Source of the DNA: Burkholderia cepacia
GTDB lineage: Bacteria > Pseudomonadota > Gammaproteobacteria > Burkholderiales > Burkholderiaceae
Assembly: GCF_029962485.1 (NCBI RefSeq)
Contig: NZ_CP073637.1
Span: 1,178,001 to 1,242,000, forward strand
Length of the DNA stretch: 64,000 nucleotides
Reading direction: 5' to 3'
Part shown: positions 17,590 through 25,080 of the stretch, in pieces
Position numbering within the stretch: position 1 is the stretch's first letter
Layout of the letters: each line of letters opens with the position of its first letter
Notes under the pieces: model-generated
Seen by the model: the letters and a program-made list of their open reading frames with translations, nothing else
Databases searched by the model: none
Told to the model about the DNA's origin: nothing
Made by a program: the position numbers and the translations under genes

Positions 17590-18151
17590 AATATGCGTGC
17601 GGTGATTCGGTGATTGAGCGTTGCGGCTGGATCGCATGCCGGCGTTCGCCCGGACTGAATAATCCGGCATTGTAAACAAGGCCGTGCGTCGCGCTGCGCG
17701 AATCTTGCCTTGACCACGGCTCGCGATCGATTTTGAGATAAAATCCGGCATCCCGTCTGCCTCATGTGCCGGAATCACGCTGCCGGCAGCCACGGGTGAC
17801 CAGGATCGCCAAAAGGGCCTTCCACTCTAGAACGGACACCCAAGTCCGCGGGTTGCAAAGTGTTGCGCCTTTGTAACAAAGTAAAGTGTTTGAAATGTTG
17901 TGCGCCGTATCGGGATTAACCCTAGATAATCGGCTCCGGGTTCGATTCCAGGTTTTTTACGAACCCCTGTCAACGGGTCTTCGTTTCAAACGTTCTATGC
18001 CTGTCGCGTCGCCGACGCTCCTTGAGCAGCGCGGGTTCGACGCCCCCGGCAGGCTGATTCGTCCGATCTTCGGACGAAATGCATCCAGCCCGGACCGCCG
18101 GCAGGTTGCCGACCCATACCTGGTTTTTAGCCGATTTTTTAGGAGTTACGC
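17590..18151. other. Intergenic region between the ABC exporter and the glycosyltransferase
   Basis: No convincing gene is seen in these 562 bp. A -10-like TAAAAT lies at 17739-17744. An imperfect inverted repeat (GTTGCAAAG at 17852-17860, CTTTGTAAC at 17869-17877) is followed by AT-richer sequence with GATAAT (17925-17930). A plus-strand promoter for the glycosyltransferase with a leader of 200 nt or more is plausible. I recognise no riboswitch class. Confidence 0.5.
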
Positions 18152-19216
18152 ATGCGAATCGCCCAAATCGCTCCGTTGCACGAAGCGGTGCCCCCGAAAC
18201 TGTACGGTGGTACCGAGCGAGTGGTGTCCTACCTCACCGAAGCACTTGTCGAGATGGGGCATGACGTCACGCTCTTCGCGAGCGGCGATTCGCAAACTTC
18301 CGCGAAGCTCGAAGCGTGCTGGCCGCAGGCGCTGCGCCTCGACCCGACGATCCGCGACGTGATGGCGCCGCACATGCTGCTCCTCGAGCAGGTGCGCCGC
18401 CGCGCGGAAGAGTTCGATGTCCTGCACTGCCACATCGACTACTACCCGTTCTCGCTGTTTTCGCGCCAGCCGGTCCCGCATCTGACGACGATGCACGGCC
18501 GTCTCGACCTGCCGGAACTGCAGCCGATCTTCAATGCATTCAGCGACGTGCCGGTCGTGTCGATCTCCGACAACCAGCGCATCCCGCTGCCGCAGGCGAA
18601 CTGGCTGTCGACCGTGTACCACGGCCTGCCGGAAAACCTGCTGACGCCGATCCCGAACGTGAAGCCGAGCTACCTGGCGTTCCTCGGCCGCATCTCGCCG
18701 GAGAAGCGCGTCGATACGGCGATCCGCATCGCCGAACAGGCCGGCCTGCCGATCAAGATCGCCGCGAAGCTCGACAAGGCTGATCGCGCGTACTACGAAG
18801 AGAAGATCAAGCCGCTGTTCGCGCTGCCGCACGTCGAGTACATCGGCGAAATCAGCGAGTCGGAAAAGGCCGAATTCCTCGGCAACGCACATGCGCTGCT
18901 GTTCCCGATCGACTGGCCGGAGCCCTTCGGCCTGGTGATGATCGAGGCGATGGCATGCGGCACGCCGGTGATCGCGTTCAAGCGCGGCTCGGTGCCCGAA
19001 GTGATCGACAATGGCGTGTCGGGCTTCGTCGTCGAAGACGAACTGTCGGCCGTCGCGGCGCTCAAGCGCCTCGATACGCTGCCGCGCGAGAAGGTTCGCG
19101 CCGCGTTCGAAGCACGTTTCTCGTCGAAGGTGATGGCGCAGAACTACGTGAAGGGCTACGAGGAACTGCTGCGCCAGAAGCGCCGCACGGTGCTCCGCGA
19201 AGTCAACGCAAGCTGA
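18152..19216 (+). CDS. Family 4 glycosyltransferase
   Basis: A 354-residue GT-B glycosyltransferase. The N-terminal Rossmann domain carries the glycine-rich acceptor loop PPKLYGGTERVV (residues about 14-25). The C-terminal donor domain has FLGRISPEKRVDTAIR (near 175-190) and the E-x7-E motif PFGLVMIEAMACGTPVIA (near 250-267), typical of family 4 enzymes using nucleotide sugars. The acceptor and sugar cannot be told from sequence. No other polysaccharide genes flank it, so it may work alone, for instance on a small molecule or glycan stored elsewhere. Preceded by AGGAG at good spacing. Confidence 0.9.
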   Translation: MRIAQIAPLHEAVPPKLYGGTERVVSYLTEALVEMGHDVTLFASGDSQTSAKLEACWPQALRLDPTIRDVMAPHMLLLEQVRRRAEEFDVLHCHIDYYPFSLFSRQPVPHLTTMHGRLDLPELQPIFNAFSDVPVVSISDNQRIPLPQANWLSTVYHGLPENLLTPIPNVKPSYLAFLGRISPEKRVDTAIRIAEQAGLPIKIAAKLDKADRAYYEEKIKPLFALPHVEYIGEISESEKAEFLGNAHALLFPIDWPEPFGLVMIEAMACGTPVIAFKRGSVPEVIDNGVSGFVVEDELSAVAALKRLDTLPREKVRAAFEARFSSKVMAQNYVKGYEELLRQKRRTVLREVNAS

Positions 19217-19257
19217 TCGCGGGCCGCTGCCGCGCTGCGGCGTGCGGCCTTCATCGA

Positions 19258-19285
19258 CGCCCCGTCCGGGTTTTCCGGCGGGGCG
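19258..19285 (+). terminator. Possible terminator after glycosyltransferase gene
   Basis: The hairpin CGCCCCGTCCGG/CCGGCGGGGCG has a GTTTT loop. It lacks a strong T-tract (TTGTC follows), so termination is only likely. Confidence 0.45.
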
Positions 19286-19453
19286 TTGTCACATCCGCGG
19301 TGCGGATGTGTTGTATTCTCGCCGCGCCCGGCGCCGTGAACGGCCCCCGAAGCGGCCCGGCACGCCATCCGGCCGTCTGTCCAGACGGTAATGTCCCTAT
19401 AATGGCCGTGCCGTGAAATCCGGCCCTGTACACATACCCAGAGGAGAGCAGTC

Positions 19454-20263
19454 TTGGCGAGAACGAAAACCACGCGCGCAGCGCCGGCCCCCGGCGCCGG
19501 TGTGATCTTCGCGTTGCGTGCGATCGGTCTCGTGCTGCTCGCGCGCTGGCTGTTCTCGATGTCCCAGATGGGCTATCGCTCGTCGCTGTCCGCGATGGTG
19601 TCGTCGCCGTGGGCGTTCGTCTACCTAGTGCTGATCTTCCTGCTGCTCGCGCTGCCGGGCGCCGTCGCGCGCGCCGAGCGGCCGTTCCATCCGCTGCCGC
19701 AGTGGCTGCGTCAGGCGCTGCGCGTCTTCGCGCTGATCGGTTTCCTGTTCGCGGTCTGGTCGATCGGCATGTACGCGTGGGTAGCCGGCTGGCGCCACGC
19801 GCTGCATGCGGTGACAGCGACCAACGGCTGGCTCGTCGCCGCGCCGGCGCTCTACGCGGCAATCGTCTGGATCTGCCGTCCGCGCCCGCTGTGGCGCACC
19901 AACGTGGCTGCCCGCCGCTTCGCGGTCGGCCGGTATGCGATTTCACTCGACGTGCTGACGCGCACCGCGATCGTCTGGATGGAAAGCCGCAAGGTCGGCC
20001 AGTACGACGCACGTGAGCTGTCGGTGCGCTGGCCGGGCCGCAAGGCTGCCGCGCCGAACGGGCAGGGCGCGGCGGACGCGCAGCCGGCCGTCGTACCGCC
20101 GCGTCGCGGCAGCCTGTTCAATCGGCCGAAGGTCGAACTGCTGTGGGATTCGCCGGCGGCTGTCGGCCATAACCGGCAGATCGTGATGCGTGCGCCGCTC
20201 GCGACCGAGGGCGACCGCGTCGCGGTGCTCGCGCTCGACGCGGCACTCAAGCAGATCGTCTGA
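19454..20263 (+). CDS. Hypothetical membrane protein, four hydrophobic segments
   Basis: A 269-residue protein that I do not recognise. The first ~145 residues contain four hydrophobic stretches (near 17-35, 50-66, 88-110 and 120-140). A cytoplasmic, basic C-terminal domain of about 120 residues follows (contains RRGSLFNRPKVELLWDSP). The start is TTG at 19454, preceded by GAGGAGAG at ideal spacing; no in-frame ATG gives a complete first membrane segment. A TATAAT -10 element is seen at 19398-19403. It lies 38 bp before the DUF2214 gene and is probably cotranscribed with it. Confidence 0.8.
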   Translation: MARTKTTRAAPAPGAGVIFALRAIGLVLLARWLFSMSQMGYRSSLSAMVSSPWAFVYLVLIFLLLALPGAVARAERPFHPLPQWLRQALRVFALIGFLFAVWSIGMYAWVAGWRHALHAVTATNGWLVAAPALYAAIVWICRPRPLWRTNVAARRFAVGRYAISLDVLTRTAIVWMESRKVGQYDARELSVRWPGRKAAAPNGQGAADAQPAVVPPRRGSLFNRPKVELLWDSPAAVGHNRQIVMRAPLATEGDRVAVLALDAALKQIV

Positions 20264-20301
20264 CAGGCCCGCGCACCGGGCGCGGGCGACAAGGAGGCAC
20301 G

Positions 20302-20766
20302 ATGATCGTCCGCTGGTTGCTGGCCGCCATTCACCTGAGTGCATTCGGCGTCGCGTTTGCCGCGATCGCGGGGCGTAACCGCGCATTGCGCCGGCTCATC
20401 GCGTCCGCGCAGGCGGCCGACCTGCCCGGCGTATTCAAGGCGGATGCCGCGTGGGGGCTATCGGCGCTCGTGCTGATCGTCACGGGCCTCACGCGCGCGT
20501 TCGGCGGTTTCGAGAAGGGCGGCGCGTACTACCTGCACGCGCCGCTCTTTCACCTGAAGATGACCGCGCTCGTGCTGATCCTGCTGCTCGAGGTCGTGCC
20601 GATGCTGGGGTTGATCCGCTGGCGTGCGGCCGCGCGGCGACAGCAGATGCCCGATCTCGGCCGGGCGCGCACTTATGTGCGGATCGGCCATTGGCAGGCC
20701 CTGCTGGTGATCGTCATCGTGTTCGCCGCGTCGGGGATGGCGCGGGGGATTGGGCTGGCCGGGTAG
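20302..20766 (+). CDS. DUF2214-family membrane protein
   Basis: A 154-residue inner-membrane protein with four predicted helices (near 1-25, 50-68, 85-105 and 128-150). Conserved histidines in the first and third helices (AAIHLSAFG, LFHLKMTAL) and a late GHWQ resemble the DUF2214 family and, distantly, the CopD/YkoY-type haem or copper membrane proteins. Function is not established. RBS AAGGAGG is directly upstream. Cotranscribed with the preceding membrane protein gene. Confidence 0.8.
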   Translation: MIVRWLLAAIHLSAFGVAFAAIAGRNRALRRLIASAQAADLPGVFKADAAWGLSALVLIVTGLTRAFGGFEKGGAYYLHAPLFHLKMTALVLILLLEVVPMLGLIRWRAAARRQQMPDLGRARTYVRIGHWQALLVIVIVFAASGMARGIGLAG

Positions 20767-20984
20767 GTACTAGGTATGGCCGGGTAGGGGCGGCCAGCTA
20801 GGTATGGCAGGGCACGTGCGGCCGCGTAGATGCGGCCGGCCAGGCCCGCCATCACCACCCGGTCCGCATCCCGTTCGACCCGCGCAGCATCTTCCGCGAG
20901 ATACCCGTAAGCCGGGTGCGGGCCGCGTCGCTTCCCCCGATTCCGGCTCGACCGGGCGACCCAGCCGCCCGGTTCATCCCTTGC

Positions 20985-22337
20985 TCAGCGCACGAGGCAG
21001 GGCCGTTTGTTGTTGAACGTCCACCCCGGAATCAGATACTGCATGGCCGCTGCATCGTCGCGGGCGCCAAGGCCGTGCTGCTTGTACAGCTCGTGCGCGA
21101 CCGCGACGGCATCCATGTCGATGTCGACGCCGAGACCCGGCCGCTTCGGCACTTCCACCAGTCCGTTCTCGATCTTCAGCGGCTCGCGCGTCAGCCGTTC
21201 GCCGTCCTGCCAGATCCAGTGCGTGTCGATCGCCGTGACCTGACCGGGCGCGGCGGCCGCGACATGCGTGAACATCGCGAGCGACACGTCGAAGTGGTTG
21301 TTCGAATGCGAACCCCACGTCAGACCCCAGTCGCGGCACATCTGCGCGACGCGTACCGAGCCCTGCATGGTCCAGAAGTGCGGGTCGGCGAGCGGGATGT
21401 CGACGGCCTGCAGCTGCACCGCGTGGCCCATCTGCCGCCAGTCGGTCGCAATCATGTTGGTCGCCGTCGGCAGCCCCGTCGCACGGCGGAATTCGGCCAT
21501 CACCTCGCGGCCCGAGTAACCGTTCTCCGCGCCGCACGGATCCTCCGCATACGCGAGCACGTGATGCTGATCGCGGCACAGCCGCACGGCTTCGTCGAGC
21601 GACCATGCGCCGTTCGGGTCGAGCGTCACGCGCGCGTCGGGGAAGCGTTCGGCGAGCGCCGTCACGGCCTCGATCTCGCGTGCGCCTTCGAACACGCCGC
21701 CCTTCAGCTTGAAGTCGTTGAAGCCGTAGCGTGCATGCGCGGCCTCGGCGAGCCGCACGACGGCCTCGGGCGTCAGTGCGGCTTCGTCGCGCACGCGCGT
21801 CCAGTCGTCGGTCGCGCCGCTGCCGTCGCGATAGGCGAGTGCGGTTTTCGTGCGGTCGCCGATATAGAACAGGTAGCCGAGCATTTCGACGCGCTCGCGC
21901 TGCTGGCCTTCGCCGAGCAGGGCGGCGACCGGCACGCCGAGATGCTGGCCGAGCAGGTCGAGCAGCGCGGCTTCGAGTGCGGTGACCGCATGGATCGTCG
22001 TGCGCAGGTCGAAGGTCTGCAGCCCGCGGCCGCTTGAATCGCGATCGGCGAAGGTGCGCCGCACGTCGTTGAGCACCGCGTGGTAATTGCCGACCGGCTG
22101 GCCGACGACGAGTGCGCGCGCATCGTCGAGCGTGCGGCGGATGCTTTCGCCGCCCGGCACTTCACCGACGCCGGTTCGGCCCGCGCTGTCCTTCAGGATC
22201 ACGAGGTTGCGGGTGAAGAACGGACCGTGCGCGCCGCTCAGGTTGAGCAGCATGCTGTCGTGGCCGGCGACGGGAATCGCTTGCAGGTCGACGATGCGCG
22301 GCGTGTCGTGGGAAGGCGAGGCGGTGACGGCGTTCAT
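20985..22337 (-). CDS. gudD: D-glucarate dehydratase
   Basis: This enzyme dehydrates D-glucarate (and L-idarate) to 5-keto-4-deoxy-D-glucarate in aldaric-acid catabolism. The 450-residue enolase-superfamily protein has the mandelate-racemase-type sites: [11 protein letters not shown] (lysine base), TLDPNGAWS and [11 protein letters not shown] (metal ligands), and the His base in [10 protein letters not shown]. The start chosen is [10 protein letters not shown]; the upstream open frame is Arg-rich. It faces a FadR-type regulator gene across 359 bp. No transporter or aldolase of the pathway lies beside it; these must be elsewhere if the pathway is complete. Confidence 0.95.
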   Translation of the reverse strand: MNAVTASPSHDTPRIVDLQAIPVAGHDSMLLNLSGAHGPFFTRNLVILKDSAGRTGVGEVPGGESIRRTLDDARALVVGQPVGNYHAVLNDVRRTFADRDSSGRGLQTFDLRTTIHAVTALEAALLDLLGQHLGVPVAALLGEGQQRERVEMLGYLFYIGDRTKTALAYRDGSGATDDWTRVRDEAALTPEAVVRLAEAAHARYGFNDFKLKGGVFEGAREIEAVTALAERFPDARVTLDPNGAWSLDEAVRLCRDQHHVLAYAEDPCGAENGYSGREVMAEFRRATGLPTATNMIATDWRQMGHAVQLQAVDIPLADPHFWTMQGSVRVAQMCRDWGLTWGSHSNNHFDVSLAMFTHVAAAAPGQVTAIDTHWIWQDGERLTREPLKIENGLVEVPKRPGLGVDIDMDAVAVAHELYKQHGLGARDDAAAMQYLIPGWTFNNKRPCLVR

Positions 22338-22590
22338 GGGCGGCGATGGCAAAAGAGTGGGCAATGCCGTGCGGCAAAAGCTTTGCCGCGCGCGGCGGGA
22401 GGTGCGATCATTCGACAACCGACGTGCGCGGCGCGCAAGGCCCGCATGTCGACAGCAACCCGGAACAGGGCGGGAGCGACAACGAGACCGGCAGAGCGCA
22501 GAACGCGAACGCTGGCTGATCGTCAAGCATGGGACCAGGCGGCGCTGAAATGCCGATTTGAGTCAACAGGAGATCCGTGCACCGATCATC

Positions 22591-22621
22591 AGTCGTCGGA
22601 TGACTTGTGACGCAGTATAAT
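22591..22621 (+). promoter_or_regulatory. Promoter and operator-like palindrome upstream of the GntR gene
   Basis: A TATAAT -10 element (22616-22621) lies just after the near-palindrome AGTCGTCGGATGACT (22591-22605; six of seven base pairs match). Within it TCGTCGGATGA differs at one base from the FadR-subfamily operator pattern TNGTNNNACNA. This fits autoregulation by the downstream regulator and/or control of divergent gudD. The binding assignment is inference. Confidence 0.5.
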
Positions 22622-22696
22622 GAATCATCGGCTTTCGCTCAAACCCCGCGTAAACCCTCGGCTCACATTACGATCATTCAAAAAGGAACCGGCCTC

Positions 22697-23446
22697 ATGT
22701 CCGTGCCTACGCTTCCCGCAGCGCCGCGCCGTCGCGCACGCAGCCTCGCACAAGATGTCGTCGACGCGCTGACCGCGCAGATCGAAAACGGCACGCTGCG
22801 TCCCGGCGACAAGCTGCCGACCGAAACCGAAGTCATGGCGGCGCAGGGCGTAAGCCGCACGGTCGTGCGCGAGGCGATCTCGCGGATGCAGGCGAGCGGC
22901 CTCGTCGAGACGCGCCACGGTATCGGCAGCTTCGTGCTGGAGCCGTCGCGCCGGCAGACGCTCGGCATCGATCCCGCGACGATCACGACGCTGCGCGACG
23001 TGCTCGCGGTGCTGGAGCTTCGCATCAGCCTCGAGAGCGAGTGCGCGAGCCTGGCCGCGCAGCGCGCCAACGATACCGACCTCGCCGCGCTGCGACGGGC
23101 GCTCGACGCGATCGCGACGGGGGCGGGCGGCGGGCGCGACACCGCGCAGCTCGACTTCCAGTTCCACCTGCAGATCGCACAATCGACCGGCAACCGCTAT
23201 TTCGTCGACATCATGACGCAGCTCGGCACGTCGATCATCCCGCGCACGCGCGTGAATTCGGCACGCTTCGCCGGCGACGACCTCGAGCGCTACGTCGGCC
23301 GGCTGAACCACGAGCACGAGGATATCTACGAAGCGATCGCGCGCCACGACCCGGAAGCCGCGCGCGCCGCGATGCGCACGCACCTCACGAACAGCCGCGA
23401 GCGGCTGCGTCGCGCGCACGAAGCGGCCGAAGCCGAGGCCAGCTGA
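22697..23446 (+). CDS. FadR-subfamily GntR transcriptional regulator
   Basis: A 249-residue regulator. The N-terminal winged helix (residues about 12-80: LAQDVVDALTAQIENGTLRP, then PTETEVMAAQGVSRTVVREA) is the GntR type. The C-terminal all-helical FCD domain carries the metal-binding residues of the group (LDFQFHLQIAQSTGNRYF, later NHEHEDIYEAIARHD). Such proteins sense organic or sugar acids. Being divergent from gudD, it probably controls glucarate use. The start MSVPTLPAAP is preceded by AAAGGA; the upstream extension is dismissed because it would overlap the promoter. Confidence 0.9.
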   Translation: MSVPTLPAAPRRRARSLAQDVVDALTAQIENGTLRPGDKLPTETEVMAAQGVSRTVVREAISRMQASGLVETRHGIGSFVLEPSRRQTLGIDPATITTLRDVLAVLELRISLESECASLAAQRANDTDLAALRRALDAIATGAGGGRDTAQLDFQFHLQIAQSTGNRYFVDIMTQLGTSIIPRTRVNSARFAGDDLERYVGRLNHEHEDIYEAIARHDPEAARAAMRTHLTNSRERLRRAHEAAEAEAS

Positions 23447-23473
23447 CCGCGGGGGCGTGTCGAAACGCCCCAA

Positions 23474-23512
23474 CATCAGTCGTCATACAAGATCGATGTG
23501 ACTGCATCGATC
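23474..23512. promoter_or_regulatory. Second operator-like motif downstream of the GntR gene
   Basis: CATCAGTCGTC (23474-23484) repeats the 11 bp that begin the palindrome upstream of this regulator gene (22587-22597). It runs into TCGTCATACAA (23480-23490), an exact match to the FadR-type pattern TNGTNNNACNA. An adjacent inverted repeat, GATCGATG-TGACTG-CATCGATC (23491-23512), follows. It lies between two convergent 3' ends, where no promoter is expected. Confidence 0.4.
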
Positions 23513-23558
23513 TGCACGGCCGGGCGGCGCACCCGCCGCCGGCCGCCGAGCCAGCCGA

Positions 23559-24707
23559 TCAGCCTCCCTTCGTCGTGATCGTCTTCCACGCGCCACTCTT
23601 CACCTGGTACAGCGTCGACATCCCGCTCTTCAGCGAACCGTCGTTTGCGAACGAGATGCGGCCGGTGACGCCTTCGAAGTCGATCTTCTTCAGCGCCGGG
23701 CGATAGACCTTCGGGTCGGTCGAGCCGGCCGCCTGCATCGCCTTGATCGCGGCCCACGCCGCGTCATAGCCGAACTGCGCATACGACAGCACGTCGACGC
23801 CGAAGCGCTTCTTGAAGCGCTGTTCGAAATCCTTCCCCTGCGGCAGCTCGTCGAGCGGCCGGCCGTACTCCCAGGCCATCGCGCCTTCGGCGGCCGGGCC
23901 CGCGATCTTGATGAACTCGTTGTCCTTCACCCCGCCGCCGCCGACGAACTGCGCGTTCAGCCCGAGCTGGCGCATCTGCTTGATGAAGTTCGCGGCGAGC
24001 GAGTCGAGCCCGCCGAAAAAGATCAGATCGGGATTCTTGCCCTTCAGGCTCGTGATTTGCGCGCGGAAGTCGACCGCCTGGTTGCTGGTGAACTCGCGGC
24101 CGATGATGTTCCCGCCGGCGGCCTTCACGGCCTTCTCGAACTCGTCGGCCTCGCCCTGGCCGAACGCGGTGCGGTCGTCGATGATCGCGATGCGCTTCGC
24201 CTTCGTCACGTCGACCGCGTACTTGCCCGCGTTGCCGGCGTTCTGGCCGTCGGTCGCGATCACCATGAACATGTTCGCGAGCCCGCGTGAGGTGAGCGTC
24301 GGGTTGGTCGCCGCCGGGTCGATCACCGGGATGCCGGACTTGTCGTAGACGACCGAAGCCGGAATCGTCGTCCCCGAGTTGAAGTGACCGACCACGACCG
24401 ACACGTTCTGGTCGACCAGCGCCTGCGCGGCCTGCACGCCGATGCGAGGGTCGGCCTGGTCGTCCTGCACGACGAGATTGAAGTGCGCGGGCTTGCCGGC
24501 GATCTGCACCTTCTGCGCGGCCGCATCGTCGAGCGCGAGTTGCACGCCGTTCTGCAGATCCTTGCCGTATCCGGCGTTCACGCCCGTGAGCGGCGCGGCG
24601 AAGCCGACCTTCACATCGGTTGCGTCGGCAGCTTGAGCGGCCTGTTGCGAGAGGAGGGCAAGCGCGGATGCAATCGACACCGACAGCAGGGAATGACGGA
24701 ATTTCAT
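23559..24707 (-). CDS. Branched-chain amino acid ABC transporter substrate-binding protein
   Basis: A 382-residue periplasmic binding protein of the LivJ/LivK class. The signal peptide is at residues 1-27 (hydrophobic core, AQA-A cleavage). The mature part starts VKVGFAAPLTGVNAGYGKD and contains the ligand loop VGHFNSGTTIPAS and the VIDPAATNP motif typical of family binding sites. The ligand could be Leu/Ile/Val or another amide or amino acid. Start ATG at 24707 follows AGAGGAAC. The permease and ATPase genes (livHMGF) are not in the window, so it is an orphan binding protein. Confidence 0.92.
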   Translation of the reverse strand: MKFRHSLLSVSIASALALLSQQAAQAADATDVKVGFAAPLTGVNAGYGKDLQNGVQLALDDAAAQKVQIAGKPAHFNLVVQDDQADPRIGVQAAQALVDQNVSVVVGHFNSGTTIPASVVYDKSGIPVIDPAATNPTLTSRGLANMFMVIATDGQNAGNAGKYAVDVTKAKRIAIIDDRTAFGQGEADEFEKAVKAAGGNIIGREFTSNQAVDFRAQITSLKGKNPDLIFFGGLDSLAANFIKQMRQLGLNAQFVGGGGVKDNEFIKIAGPAAEGAMAWEYGRPLDELPQGKDFEQRFKKRFGVDVLSYAQFGYDAAWAAIKAMQAAGSTDPKVYRPALKKIDFEGVTGRISFANDGSLKSGMSTLYQVKSGAWKTITTKGG

Positions 24708-25080
24708 GTTGTTCCTCTTGTTCGACACCTGCGAGTGGGTACCGCGCGCGTCCGGGCGGGCCGGGCGCGTGCGACGGGCGGGCGGTTCGACCGCTTCTCG
24801 GAATCGGGCGGGGAGGTCGGCATCGTTATCCTCGGAACAATCTCCCGTCAGGCTCTTTGCGAAGAGCCCCGATCGCCTCGATATATAGGTCGCCGATATG
24901 CCCGGGTCTTGGCAATTTGCCGCGCATTCGGTGCGGATTTGCGCATAGCTTCCGCGCTGGCGCAGCTGGCCGGTATCAGGAGTTTCCCGTCGCTGACTGA
25001 ACGGGCGAAGAGGAGGGAAGGCGGAGCGAGAAAAAAAGCGCGGCGCGGCCCGTCGGGCCCGCGCCGCGCAGGCGATACCG
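24708..25080. other. Intergenic region upstream of the binding-protein gene
   Basis: About 370 bp with no credible gene. It should hold the minus-strand promoter of the binding-protein gene; TATATA at 24882-24887 is a possible -10. A perfect inverted repeat, GGCTCTT-TGCG-AAGAGCC (24851-24868), could be an operator or leader hairpin. The far end holds the phospholipase terminator. Confidence 0.5.
25031..25069 (-). terminator. Terminator of the phospholipase C gene
   Basis: A long GC-rich hairpin (GCGCGGCGCGG pairing with CCGCGCCGCGC, one bulged base) is followed on the minus strand by CTTTTTTT. It sits 12 bp past the phospholipase stop codon. Confidence 0.85.

Noticed and set aside
17852..17877. 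Hairpin GTTGCAAAG/CTTTGTAAC upstream of the glycosyltransferase as a riboswitch
   Set aside because: The arms are short with one mismatch, and the surroundings match no riboswitch core I know. Left as an unexplained inverted repeat.
20767..20984. Direct repeats of GGTATGG and GGCCGGGTAGG near 20770-20830 as a regulatory array
   Set aside because: The copies are few, short and degenerate, lying between convergent 3' ends; probably drifted intergenic sequence.
23041..23706. Overlapping plus-strand frame extending past the GntR gene
   Set aside because: It reads the regulator in another frame and ends in noncoding sequence, with no start site.
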